DNA from: Gloeomargaritales cyanobacterium VI4D9
GTDB lineage: Bacteria; Cyanobacteriota; Cyanobacteriia; Gloeomargaritales; Gloeomargaritaceae
Direction of reading: 5' to 3'
Assembly: GCA_927797885.1 (NCBI GenBank)
Contig: OV696605.1
Coordinates: 2,207,157 to 2,271,156 of the forward strand
Length of the DNA: 64,000 nucleotides
Shown here in pieces: positions 20,264 to 28,438 of this stretch. Positions within the stretch are counted from its first letter, which is position 1, and each line of letters begins with the position of its first letter. Under the pieces are notes generated by a model that did not search any database, was not told the origin of the DNA, and saw only the letters and a list, made by a program, of their open reading frames with translations. A program made the translations under genes and the position numbers.

Positions 20264-21256
20264 GTGGTGAGGCAACGGTCTTGGTCACGGCGGGCGATGT
20301 TGGCGGCTGGAATAGGGATGCTTGCCGGTTGTACCGCTAGAAACCCTGCCTCTGCCCTGCGAATAGAGGTGTTGAAAAATTCCCTGCCCCCCCTGTGGTG
20401 GCGACGGTTTCGCCGCTTCCATGCCCTGGAATTACAAATGCGCCCCCAACTCCCCGACTTATACCACCGATTAGCCCAGCCCCGCCCGCCTAACGTCCTG
20501 ACCCTGGGGTTGGCTTGGTTGGCCTCAGCTCGCAAACATCAACGCTTAACCCCCCTCCAACCCGACCTCCTAACCCGTTGGGGGGAACTACCTCCCCAAT
20601 GGCAAGAGGTACTTCAGGCCGAGGGACAACTCTGGTGGGTACCCTACCGCTGGGGGACAACGGTGCTGGCCTACCGACGGGATAAATTAGACTGGCAACC
20701 CCAATCCTGGGACGACCTGGATCGACCCGCCCTGCGCCAACGGGTGAGTGCAATTGCCCAATTCCGAGAACTGTTAGCGATTAGTTTCATCCGCCTAGGG
20801 CTATCCATCAATACTCCCTTTCCCTGGCCAATGGCTGACCTGAAAGCGCAAATGCAAACCTTACATCGGCACATACGTTTGTATAGCGACCAGCATTACA
20901 TTCAACCTCTAGTTCTTGGGGACGTGGTAATGGCAGTGGGGTGGTCGAGTGACCTGCTACCTGTCGCTCAGCGTTACCCCCAGATTCAGGTGGTAGTGCC
21001 GCCGGGTGGGGGTGCCATTTGGGCGGATGGGTGGGTAGTACCGGCGGGGCAATCCCTGGCGCAACCGGTCAAGGATTGGTTGAACTTTAGCTGGGAACCG
21101 GCACAGTGTGAGAGTTTAACCGCCCAAGGGTTCGCCTGGTCTCCCTTCGCACCACAATTAAAACAGTACGAGTTTTTCCGGCCAATGGATGCGGCCACCG
21201 AGTCAGCCTACCGATCCCTACGCCAGTGGTGGGTCACCCTACCCCCAATAGGATGA
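20264..21256 (+). CDS. solute-binding lipoprotein (PotD/spermidine-putrescine-like)
   Basis: 330 aa. The N terminus has paired arginines (SRRAMLAAGIGM) and a lipobox LAGC with the modifiable Cys near residue 23, so it is an exported lipoprotein, possibly by Tat. The rest resembles the type 2 periplasmic binding fold of polyamine-type proteins: VPYRWGTTVLAYRRDKL, SWDDLDRPALRQRVS, and GDVVMAVGWSSDLLPVAQRYP, IWADGWVVPAGQ. No ABC permease or ATPase is adjacent, so transport is unproven; the protein may be a stand-alone sensor or accessory. Its upstream region is made of mobile repeats and it ends 25 bp before the second IS5-like copy. Confidence 0.72.
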   Translation: MVRQRSWSRRAMLAAGIGMLAGCTARNPASALRIEVLKNSLPPLWWRRFRRFHALELQMRPQLPDLYHRLAQPRPPNVLTLGLAWLASARKHQRLTPLQPDLLTRWGELPPQWQEVLQAEGQLWWVPYRWGTTVLAYRRDKLDWQPQSWDDLDRPALRQRVSAIAQFRELLAISFIRLGLSINTPFPWPMADLKAQMQTLHRHIRLYSDQHYIQPLVLGDVVMAVGWSSDLLPVAQRYPQIQVVVPPGGGAIWADGWVVPAGQSLAQPVKDWLNFSWEPAQCESLTAQGFAWSPFAPQLKQYEFFRPMDAATESAYRSLRQWWVTLPPIG

Positions 21257-21351
21257 TAAATATAAATATCATCTAAATATCGGGCACCTCTATTAATTGA
21301 TTTTGGGAGGGATTTGTGAGATAATTACTACTAACGACGTGGAGAGGGGAA

Positions 21352-22506
21352 ATGGGTCAAAAAGGATTTTGGGATGAGCAAGAGCGGCGGGAAAAACTCA
21401 ATCAAAAAGGTTCTCCTGAGTATTTGGTGATAAGCAGAGTTTATACTTAAGCCTGACAAGGGTTTCAGCCCCCCTAGCGACAGAAAAGCGTATCGTTCTA
21501 TACAATTTCCACCACAAATCTAGGAGAGCCATCAAAAAAAGCCCATGCTGAAGTGGCTCAATGAAAATATTAACTGGGAAGATTTCCGACCCATATTAGA
21601 AACCATATATGACAAGGAAAGAAAGAGCAATGCAGGTCGTAAACCCACCGACGTGATTGTGATGTTTAAATTGTTGATTCTCCAACAAATGTATGCCATT
21701 AGTGATGATGAACTCGAGTTGCAAGTGAATGACCGTATCTCGTTCATGGAATTCCTAGGATTGGGTATCGAAGACGCTATCCCTGATGCCAAAACGGTCT
21801 GGCTATTTCGGGATAATCTCGCCAAGCACGATCTAGTCAAAGAAGTATTTGCTCACTTTGATAATTACCTGAGAGAAAAAGGATATATTGTCGAAGTTGG
21901 CCAGATTGTGGATGCCACTCTCATTCCCGTGCCAGTTCAACGGAATACTCGGCAAGAAAATCAAGAAGTGAAGGAAGGGAACATTCCTAAACAATGGGAG
22001 GAAAAACCCCATGTTTTACGGCAAAAGATGCCCGTTGGGTAAAGAAAAAGGGTATCAGCTATTTTGGCTATAAAAATCATATCAGCGTGGATGTAAAATA
22101 TGGTTTTGTGCGTCATTATGTGGTCACGGATGCCTCCGTGCATGACTCCCAAGTATTCAGTCAACTTGTGGATATTGATGGGTCGGAAATCTGGGGAGAT
22201 AGTGCTTATCACAGCACGGATTTAGAATGGACGTTAGCCAGGATTGGGTTTACCAGTCAAATCCATGAAAAAGGCTACCGAAATCAGCCCCTAACCGCCG
22301 AGCAAAAGGAACGGAATCGCATCAAATCTCAAGTGAGAGCCAAGGTGGAACACGTATTTGGTCAGTGGGTAATGTGTCTTGGGGGTAAGTTCATGCGTCT
22401 GATTGGTAAAACCAGAGTAGAAGCGGCAATTGGGTTGAAAAATCTGGCTTATAATTTCCGCCGTTATGCGTTTTGGGAGCGGCGGCTGATAATCTGTGAG
22501 TTTTGA
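21352..22506 (+). pseudogene. IS5 family transposase, interrupted
   Basis: Starts with the same MGQKGFWDEQERREKLNQK as copy 1, is cut after codon 19 by the 122-bp repeat at 21409-21530, resumes at KPMLKWLNENINW, then loses frame near 22027 where copy 1 has GGATAGAGATGCCC and this copy has only GATGCCC (7-bp deletion). The catalytic region continues in another frame (ISYFGYKNHISVDVKYG, IWGDSAYHS, RAKVEHVFGQW). A second 7-bp loss near 22486 changes the C terminus. The product cannot be a full transposase. Confidence 0.93.
21409..21530 (+). repeat. 122-bp mobile repeat with 8-bp target duplication (copy 1)
   Basis: Starts GGTTCTCCTGAGTATTTGG and ends TCTAGGAGAGCC, giving short inverted ends GG(T/C)TCTCCT. 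It is flanked by ATCAAAAA on both sides (21401-21408 and 21531-21538), a perfect 8-bp duplication; the intact transposase has the site only once (ATCAGAAA in copy 1). The second copy, at 36367, is the same length and nearly identical in inverted orientation. 8-bp duplications and GG-starting ends recall ISL3-like elements, but no transposase of that family is in the window. Confidence 0.92.
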
Positions 22507-22752
22507 CCCCCTACTAAGTCTCTTTTCAATCATATCTACACCCATCTATAAAACCCAGTCATCTTAGTACAAAAAAGTACTGAGCAATGCTATGCTGTTT
22601 TTGTGTTTCGTTCTCATATTTTGAATAAATAGAGGTGCCCTCAAAGCTAAGGACAGGGAAGTGCCCTGCGACCCTCAATTTTCTAAGTGTAAATTTTCTC
22701 ACAGTTCAAATGCAAGCCATATCCTTCAACGGAGACTCTACAGCCCTCAACC

Positions 22753-23181
22753 TCATTTAATTGACCCACTCAATTCCCGGTCTTGACTGGATTCGTGGGT
22801 GCTAAGTTGGATCAGTTCAATTTTGTACCCCGTTGGATCCTCCACAAAAGCAATCACCGTCGAACCATGCTTCATGGGTCCAGGTTCCCGGACGACTTTC
22901 CCGCCTTTGGCTTTAATTTGTTCACACGTTGTATAAATATCATCCACCCCCAAGGCAATGTGACCAAACCCATCCCCCAGATTATATTCACTGCGCCCCC
23001 AGTTGTAGGTGAGTTCAATCACCGCTTGATCCGCTTCATTCCCATAGCCCACAAACGCCAGGGTAAATTCCCCGCCGGGATAGTCCTGCCGCCGCAATAA
23101 TTGCATCCCCAGCACTTCGCAATAAAACCGGATGGATGCTTCTAAATCGCTCACCCTCAGCATGGTGTGTAGTATCCGCAT
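22753..23181 (-). CDS. gloA: lactoylglutathione lyase (glyoxalase I)
   Basis: Converts the hemithioacetal of methylglyoxal and glutathione to S-lactoylglutathione; cytosolic detoxification. 142 aa, matching bacterial GloA. Metal ligands and signatures: [23 protein letters not shown] (His), [12 protein letters not shown] (His), and [16 protein letters not shown] (Glu). Starts with MRILHTML as in the family. It lies 36 bp from the DUF58 gene on the same strand, which could be cotranscribed with it. Confidence 0.95.
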   Translation of the reverse strand: MRILHTMLRVSDLEASIRFYCEVLGMQLLRRQDYPGGEFTLAFVGYGNEADQAVIELTYNWGRSEYNLGDGFGHIALGVDDIYTTCEQIKAKGGKVVREPGPMKHGSTVIAFVEDPTGYKIELIQLSTHESSQDRELSGSIK

Positions 23182-23217
23182 TGTATTTCCCCCGCAACCG
23201 TCATCCCCATTATGCGG

Positions 23218-24261
23218 CTAAAAAGGCAGGTGTGCCAGGAGTTGGGCGGCTCCCAGGTTGGGCATCCTCCCCGCCGACAGGACAATACAGCGATCCTGGG
23301 CGGTCAAAGGTGCTTGGGTGGGGGGCTGGGGCGAAAATTCCACCACCGCCAACAGCCGTAAAATGCTATCCAAATGGCTTAAACCCCGTCCCATCGCCGT
23401 CCGTTCCTGGGGGGTCACCAACGCCAGCGGATACCCCCGTTGCAGGAGTTCTTGGGCTAAACCGGCACAAACGCTCACCCCCTGTTCCAACCGCTGGGGT
23501 TCCAGACTGGGCGGAGCCACCGGGTAGAAGTACAGGGTCAATGCTTCGCTGTCCTGGCGTTCCAAATCCCGGAGGAGCCAGGTATCCCGGCGGGCGGAAG
23601 CCTTCCAGTGAATGCGGCGGGCATCGTCCCCGGTGCGAAAATCCCGCAGGGAAAGAAATTCCCCTTCCCCACCCGCCTGCACTTGGGGACGGGTACCCTG
23701 ACCCACCAGGGCTAAAAACCGCAAATTGGGCACTGGCGCCAAAGCCGGATACACCAAAACTGACACCGGCTCCCGGAACACCCGCACTTTGCAAAAAAGA
23801 TCAAAGGGAAACCGGGTACTGATTTCATACCCCGTCACCGTCCACCAACCCCGGTGCGGAAAGGTGATGCGATAACTCACCTGCGCCGTCCCCTGGGCAT
23901 CTACTTTCAAAAAATAATTCTCCGGGGCGGTCAGTCCAGGGATGCGGTCGGTGACCGTGACGGAAAAACTGGGAATTCGACGTTTACGGTTGTGCAATTT
24001 CAGGGTAACGAGCGTGGGAACGGTGGCAAAAACCTGCCGGGGAAAACGCCGCTCCACCACCAAGCCCTTCATCACCTCCTCAGAAAGCACACCGCTGGCA
24101 ATCATCAGGCTCAGCAACATCCCAAAAAGCAGGTACAGCAGATTATTGCCGGTGTTAAACGCCCCAATGCTGACCAGTACCGTCACCCCGGTAAAAATAC
24201 CGCCGATGCGGGTGAAGGTAAACCGGCGGGGCAGACTGTGGAACCACCGGTGCCAATCCAT
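23218..24261 (-). CDS. DUF58 membrane protein
   Basis: 347 aa. N-terminal pair of membrane helices (about residues 20-62), then a periplasmic/cytosolic beta-rich region, then the DUF58 core motif SLRDFRTGDDARRIHWKASARRD around 210-235, followed by a von Willebrand-like C terminus. DUF58 proteins normally belong to MoxR/TgpA gene clusters; the window's TgpA-like gene is at 17260-19620, separated by the IS and gloA. Function is not established for the family. Its upstream is near rpmE (24 bp). Confidence 0.88.
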   Translation of the reverse strand: MDWHRWFHSLPRRFTFTRIGGIFTGVTVLVSIGAFNTGNNLLYLLFGMLLSLMIASGVLSEEVMKGLVVERRFPRQVFATVPTLVTLKLHNRKRRIPSFSVTVTDRIPGLTAPENYFLKVDAQGTAQVSYRITFPHRGWWTVTGYEISTRFPFDLFCKVRVFREPVSVLVYPALAPVPNLRFLALVGQGTRPQVQAGGEGEFLSLRDFRTGDDARRIHWKASARRDTWLLRDLERQDSEALTLYFYPVAPPSLEPQRLEQGVSVCAGLAQELLQRGYPLALVTPQERTAMGRGLSHLDSILRLLAVVEFSPQPPTQAPLTAQDRCIVLSAGRMPNLGAAQLLAHLPF

Positions 24262-24284
24262 GCGGGTTTCCTGTTTTCGGCTAC

Positions 24285-24587
24285 TTATTTCTTTTTGGTG
24301 GGGCGGGCGGGCTTGGGCTGGGCTTTTTGCGCTGGGGTTCCCGTTCCTTTCTCAGGGGTTTTGGACTTGGCAGGGGTGCTTGCGGGTTTGCTGTACTTCC
24401 GCATAAACCGTTCCACCCGCCCTTCCGTGTCAATGATTTTTTGGGTGCCGGTGTAAAACGGGTGATTCCCCGACCAAATATCCACGTGCAGTTGGGGTTT
24501 GGTGGAACCCACGGTCATCACAACTTCGCCATTGCAAAAGACTTTGGCTTCCGGGTACCATTCGGGGTGGATTCCAGGTTTGGGCAT
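24285..24587 (-). CDS. rpmE: 50S ribosomal protein L31 with C-terminal extension
   Basis: 100 aa from ATG 24587. The L31 core is complete: MPKPGIHPEWYPEAKVFCNG, STKPQLHVDIWSGNHPFYTG, DTEGRVERFMRKY. After about residue 68 there is a Lys/Pro/Thr-rich tail (PAQKAQPKPARPTKKK) not present in bacterial L31 of minimal size. The first Cys is retained but the CxxC zinc pair is not complete, a C-minus-type L31. Downstream member of the rplM-rpsI-rpmE unit, 40 bp after rpsI. Confidence 0.95.
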   Translation of the reverse strand: MPKPGIHPEWYPEAKVFCNGEVVMTVGSTKPQLHVDIWSGNHPFYTGTQKIIDTEGRVERFMRKYSKPASTPAKSKTPEKGTGTPAQKAQPKPARPTKKK

Positions 24588-24627
24588 GGCTACGGCTCCT
24601 GTAATTGATGGGTAATTGCAATAAAAT

Positions 24628-25026
24628 TTAACGCTTGGAGTATTGGGGGGCTTTGCGGGCTTTGCGTAACCCGTATTTGCGCCGTTCCTTGGCACGGGGA
24701 TCCCGGGTGAGATAACCCTCGGCTTTCAGGGGTTGCCGGTTTTCCGGGTCGAGTTCGCACAGGGCACGGGCGACCCCCAAACAAATGGCTTCCGCCTGAC
24801 CCGTTAAGCCACCCCCGTGGGCATTGACCAAAATATCATACTCATTTTCTAACCCCAGGGTTTCCAAGGGGGCTTTCACCGCTAATAAATAGGCAGGAAT
24901 GGACTGCAAATAATCCTGACCGTCCCGGTCGTTGATGATCACTTTGCCCTCGCCAGGACACAGCCGCACCCGGGCAATCGCCGTTTTTCGCCGCCCCGTT
25001 CCCCAGTAGGTCACCCGTTCCGCCAT
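24628..25026 (-). CDS. rpsI: 30S ribosomal protein S9
   Basis: 132 aa from ATG 25026 ([20 protein letters not shown]). S9 signatures: [53 protein letters not shown] and the C-terminal [11 protein letters not shown] whose final Arg reaches the P-site tRNA. Starts only 1 bp after the rplM stop, so translation is coupled. Confidence 0.98.
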   Translation of the reverse strand: MAERVTYWGTGRRKTAIARVRLCPGEGKVIINDRDGQDYLQSIPAYLLAVKAPLETLGLENEYDILVNAHGGGLTGQAEAICLGVARALCELDPENRQPLKAEGYLTRDPRAKERRKYGLRKARKAPQYSKR

Positions 25027-25027
25027 C

Positions 25028-25468
25028 TTATGCTCCCTCCAATGGTAGAACTTGGGGTTGTTGCGCCTCGTGGGGATGATCGGGGCCCGGATACACCCGC
25101 AGTTTGGTAAACAGGGCACGTCCCAGGCGGTTTTTGGGCAACATCCCCCGCACCGCCTCCTCAATAATCCGTTCGGGCAGGCGGGCATGCAGTTGGGCAA
25201 AGGTTTCCACCTTCATCCCCCCCGGTCGCCCGGAGTGCCGCCGATACAACTTTTGGGAACGTTTTTTGCCCGTGACTTCAATCTCCTTGGCATTCACCAC
25301 AATCACATAGTCCCCCGTGTCCAAAAAGGGGGTGTAGATGGGTTTATCCTTGCCCCGCAACACCCGTGCCACCGCCGTCGCCAACCGCCCTAGCCGCTGC
25401 CCTTTGGCATCCACCACATACCACGTGGGGGTCAACGTTGCCATCGAAGGAGTGTGGGTGGTGTTCAT
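25028..25468 (-). CDS. rplM: 50S ribosomal protein L13
   Basis: 146 aa from ATG 25468. L13 signatures: [62 protein letters not shown] and [17 protein letters not shown] frame extension upstream to 25486 exists but the ATG at 25468 fits. First gene of the L13-S9-L31 unit; other members of the usual cyanobacterial ribosomal cluster (rpoA, rplQ, truA) are not here. Confidence 0.97.
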   Translation of the reverse strand: MNTTHTPSMATLTPTWYVVDAKGQRLGRLATAVARVLRGKDKPIYTPFLDTGDYVIVVNAKEIEVTGKKRSQKLYRRHSGRPGGMKVETFAQLHARLPERIIEEAVRGMLPKNRLGRALFTKLRVYPGPDHPHEAQQPQVLPLEGA

Positions 25469-25550
25469 GGATTGCCCCGCAGTCACAACTTATCGGTTAA
25501 ACGTCACAATCTATAACTATACAGAGTAACGGGTGGGTTTTGCAAGCCCA

Positions 25551-26474
25551 TTAGACTAAACCCAAGAGGTGGGCAAGCAGGGCTTGTTGGGCGTGGAGCC
25601 GGTTTTCCGCCTGATCCCACACCCGGGACTGTGCGCCTTCTAAGACTGCCTCGGTAATTTCTTCTCCCCGGTGCGCCGGTAGGCAGTGCAGGACAATCGC
25701 CTGGGGGTCAGCTTTTTGTAATAACGTTTCATTTACCTGGTAGGGCTGAAAGCGGGGGATGCGTTCCTGGTTTTCCGCTTCCTGCCCCATGCTCGCCCAC
25801 ACGTCCGTATAGACCACCTGCGCCTGCTGAACCGCCGTTTCCGGGTCGTGGGTGTGGATGATCTGAGTGGATTCCCCGGCTAACATTTGCGCCTGGTGCA
25901 GAATGTCCTGATCCGGGGGGTGTTGGGGTGGGGTCGCTACCGTGAGGGTGATGCCCACCAGGGCACAGCCCAGCATCAGGGAATGGCTGACGTTGTTCCC
26001 ATCTCCCAAGTACGCCATTTTCAGCCCCCGCAGGTCGCCAAAAGATTCCTGCACCGTGAGTAAATCCGCCAGCACTTGACAGGGGTGTTCCCGGTCAGTC
26101 AGGGCATTGATCACCGGCATCTGCGCCCATGCGGCAAAGGCGACCACATCCGCCTGGGCAAAGGTGCGGATCGCCAGCACATCCAAATACCGATCCAACA
26201 CCCGTGCCGTGTCGCAGAGGGGTTCCCCCCGCCCCATCTGGGTCGTGCCGGGGTTGAGGTCGAGCACCTGCCCCCCCAACCGCATCATGGCAACGGAAAA
26301 ACTGACCCGGGTGCGGGTGGAGGCTTTGGTGAACAATAGCCCCAAGACCCGTCCTTGGGCGGTGGGGGTGGTGTACCCCCGTTTGTACTGGCGAGCCAAG
26401 TCCAAGAGCGCATGGATTTCGGCGGCGGTCATATCCGCCATGCTCAAAATGTCCCGACCCGCTAGGGTATTCAT
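25551..26474 (-). CDS. argF: ornithine carbamoyltransferase
   Basis: Condenses ornithine and carbamoyl phosphate to citrulline in arginine synthesis; cytosolic trimer. 307 aa: carbamoyl-phosphate loop FTKASTRTRVSF, catalytic region IRTFAQADV, DREHPCQVLADLLT, and ornithine loop VLHCLPAHRGEEIT. Its ATG (26472-26474) shares bases with the TGA of the upstream secreted-protein gene (ATGA), so the two are translationally coupled. Confidence 0.97.
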   Translation of the reverse strand: MNTLAGRDILSMADMTAAEIHALLDLARQYKRGYTTPTAQGRVLGLLFTKASTRTRVSFSVAMMRLGGQVLDLNPGTTQMGRGEPLCDTARVLDRYLDVLAIRTFAQADVVAFAAWAQMPVINALTDREHPCQVLADLLTVQESFGDLRGLKMAYLGDGNNVSHSLMLGCALVGITLTVATPPQHPPDQDILHQAQMLAGESTQIIHTHDPETAVQQAQVVYTDVWASMGQEAENQERIPRFQPYQVNETLLQKADPQAIVLHCLPAHRGEEITEAVLEGAQSRVWDQAENRLHAQQALLAHLLGLV

Positions 26475-27559
26475 CGCCCCTGCACCAAAACCAATTCCGT
26501 CGGGGCACTGACTTCGTTGCCGAAGCGTCCCACCGCCCGTACCCGATATTCCGCCCCCGCTGGCACCACCCCCCGGTAGGGCACGGCAATTTCAAAACGA
26601 CCGTTCCCATCCGCCACCACATCCTGGTTCACCAGGGTTTGGGGGGCAACGGTGATCACCCCGCCCAAGACGGGCACCTGGGAAGTCACCCGGATTTGCA
26701 CCACCGCCCCCGGTCGGGTCTGCCCCACCAAGGTAAAGCCCCGGGTACGGATTTCGTCCCCACTGCGATGGTTGGTGAACTGGGGTTGCAAAGGGGTGAC
26801 GCTGGGGTTGGTGGGTGCCGGGGCAGGAACCGTGCCCACCGGCGGTACGGGCGTATTGGTCGCCGTATTCACAAACTCCACCGGCTGGGTCGCCGCCCCA
26901 TAGACCAACTGCTCATTCCGCTGGAGCCGCCCCACCACCGCCCCGTTGCGAAACACATCCCCGCTCCGCACGGTCAAGGTCGCCACATAAACCCCCGGGG
27001 ATACCTCCTGGGTACTCAAGGCTTCCGGTGCCCGTCCCTCCCGCACCAACCACACGGTCGCCTGGGCGCGGGGGGTGCCATTGATGGTGGCAAGAAACGT
27101 ACTGCCGGGTCCCAGGGGTTGGCTGTCGGCGTTGTGGGTAATGCTATTAATTTTCACCTGCGCCTGGGGGGGTTGCACCCGAAACGACCATTGCACCGTC
27201 CGGGTCGCTCCCCCTGCCCCCGCATAGGTCACCCGCACCGTATTGCGTCCCGTAGGCAAGGGACTACTGGGCTTATAGCTAAAAAATGTCCGGGTAATGG
27301 TACTTTGGCTGGTCACATCCCGGTCGTTGACCACGATCCGCACGGAATTGGGGTTCACCTGCCCCTCCGTAAACACGCCGGAAATCGAGGTATCCGGGGG
27401 CACTTGGCGGCTATCCGGCTCCGGGTTGGGGTCGCTCACCTGTTGCGCCAGGGCGATGGGAAGGGGCAACCCCGGCAAACCCGTGACCCCCAGCCCCCAC
27501 AGCCCTAAACCCAAAACCCCGGTGACAACCGCCCGTTTCACTTGCGCTCTGCTGTTCAT
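26471..27559 (-). CDS. secreted protein with Ig-like beta-sandwich repeats
   Basis: 362 aa from ATG 27559, chosen because AGGAG lies upstream and a signal peptide follows (KRAVVTGVLGLGLWGLGVTG...LAQQ). The mature part has at least three beta-sandwich-like modules: PPDTSISGVFTEGQVNP...TFFSYKPSSPLPTGRNTVRV, a middle module with NGTPRAQATVWLV, and C-terminal TLVGQTRPGAVVQIRV ... FEIAVPYRGVVPAGAEYRVRA. The Pro-rich hinge TPVPPVGTVPAPAPTNP links two of them. Likely periplasmic or cell-surface; function unknown. Coupled to argF by a 4-bp overlap, an unusual partner for an arginine gene. Confidence 0.75.
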   Translation of the reverse strand: MNSRAQVKRAVVTGVLGLGLWGLGVTGLPGLPLPIALAQQVSDPNPEPDSRQVPPDTSISGVFTEGQVNPNSVRIVVNDRDVTSQSTITRTFFSYKPSSPLPTGRNTVRVTYAGAGGATRTVQWSFRVQPPQAQVKINSITHNADSQPLGPGSTFLATINGTPRAQATVWLVREGRAPEALSTQEVSPGVYVATLTVRSGDVFRNGAVVGRLQRNEQLVYGAATQPVEFVNTATNTPVPPVGTVPAPAPTNPSVTPLQPQFTNHRSGDEIRTRGFTLVGQTRPGAVVQIRVTSQVPVLGGVITVAPQTLVNQDVVADGNGRFEIAVPYRGVVPAGAEYRVRAVGRFGNEVSAPTELVLVQGR

Positions 27560-27657
27560 AAAACTCCTGTGGCAAGATTCTAGTCCATAACCCTCGATGT
27601 TGCGCCAGCCATTTCGGTTCCATTCCCAGTCTCCCATCCTAATCTTGAACAATCTTC

Positions 27658-27687
27658 TTGACATAGATTTTCATTAAGTGCTAGGGT
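27658..27687 (+). promoter_or_regulatory. sigma-70-type promoter for a short transcript
   Basis: Perfect -35 TTGACA at 27658-27663, 18-bp spacing, then extended -10 TGC-TAGGGT (TG at 27679-27680, hexamer 27682-27687). Followed 40-60 bp later by a strong terminator, so it would make a short RNA. Confidence 0.6.
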
Positions 27688-27693
27688 AATCCC

Positions 27694-27756
27694 AGAGTTC
27701 TCCTCTCTCAGATGGATACACAGGTCAGCCGGGGTGTCATACTCTGGCTCTTTTTA
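27694..27756 (+). ncRNA. candidate small RNA or attenuator leader
   Basis: Predicted start about 27694, end at the T-run near 27756, roughly 60 nt. Contains an unpaired-looking TTCTCCTCTCTC (27698-27709), complementary to AGGAG-type ribosome binding sites, which recalls the CU-rich central stretch of the cyanobacterial RNA Yfr1, although the Yfr1 core ACUCCUCACAC is absent. The 5' bases CCAGAGT (27692-27698) can also pair perfectly with ACTCTGG (27741-27747) of the terminator, so an alternative fold that breaks the terminator is possible. The next gene downstream starts at 28019. No protein is encoded. Confidence 0.5.
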
Positions 27757-27757
27757 T
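27727..27757 (+). terminator. intrinsic terminator
   Basis: Stem AGCCGGGGT (27727-27735) with ACTCTGGCT (27741-27749), 9 pairs including two G-T, loop GTCAT, followed by CTTTTTATT. The strongest Rho-independent terminator I found in the window. Confidence 0.75.
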
Positions 27758-28018
27758 TGAAATTTGTTTTTAATTTCCCAGCGGACAGGTTCACCCACTG
27801 GCACCAGCAGGACATTAGGGCAATTCCAAGCGATTTATGAGAAAAATTAAGACTGCTCAGGATGTAAATAAGTTTGCGCTATAGCATTTTTAAATTTTGG
27901 GTTGTCAAGCTATTACTTACAATTCAGATGATATATTATATTAATCAATGGGTCATTCCCTGGGGGGGTGCCGCCCGTTACAGGGTTAGAATGGGAGTGA
28001 CTTTTACTCCCGGTGGTC

Positions 28019-28438
28019 ATGCGTTACGTTTGGGAGCGTTTTCGTCAGCCGATGCCTACGGCACTCACCCTCAACCGGCAGGAATCCCTGACCGCCCTTG
28101 CCGCCGCTGTGATTGCCATTGATGATGAGGTCTTGCCGGTGGAACTGACCGAGCTTCGGGAGCAATTGCAATTAGCTGGGGTTGACCTCAGCCCCCCCCT
28201 GTTGGAGCGGGCGGCGCAGTGGGTGCAGGAGGTGGACCCCCTGGAGTTGTTTTGGGCGGGGGTACAGGGGTTGGTGCCCCAGGATCGGGAAATTGCCGTA
28301 CAGATGGTGGCACGTTTGGCGTTGGCGGACGGGGAAACTTTGATTGAAGAAAACGACCTGGTGGCACTCCTGGGGGAAACCCTGGGGTTTAGTCATCAGG
28401 AGGTTTGCCGTTTAGTACAACAGGCGACCCAGGCATGA
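28019..28438 (+). CDS. TerB-like helical protein
   Basis: 139 aa from ATG 28019. A mostly helical protein resembling the TerB/tellurite-resistance-like domain: SLTALAAAVIAIDDEVLPVELTEL (Asp pair near the start of the bundle) and MVARLALADGETLIEENDLVALLGETLGF, where the acidic pattern ADGxxxxeE is the usual divalent-metal-like TerB signature. Not a tellurite-resistance cluster here. Its last bases form ATGA with the start of ubiX, so it is coupled to ubiX. Confidence 0.68.
   Translation: MRYVWERFRQPMPTALTLNRQESLTALAAAVIAIDDEVLPVELTELREQLQLAGVDLSPPLLERAAQWVQEVDPLELFWAGVQGLVPQDREIAVQMVARLALADGETLIEENDLVALLGETLGFSHQEVCRLVQQATQA

Larger units (their letters stand above)
21282..22640 (+). mobile_element. 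IS5-like insertion sequence, copy 2 (disrupted)
   Basis: Second copy, in opposite orientation to copy 1. Ends GGGCACCTCTATTAATTG at 21282 and AATAAATAGAGGTGCCC ending at 22640. It contains a 122-bp repeat plus its 8-bp duplication (130 bp) inside the transposase gene and two 7-bp deletions relative to copy 1, near 22027 and near 22486. Outside these changes it is very similar to copy 1, so the degeneration is recent. Confidence 0.9.

Noticed and set aside
27694-27756. Identification of the candidate RNA as Yfr1
   Set aside because: Size and CU-rich stretch fit, but the conserved Yfr1 core sequence is absent.
27874-28122. Open frame upstream of the TerB-like gene
   Set aside because: Its second half is a shadow of the TerB-like gene and its first half is AT-rich low-complexity sequence.
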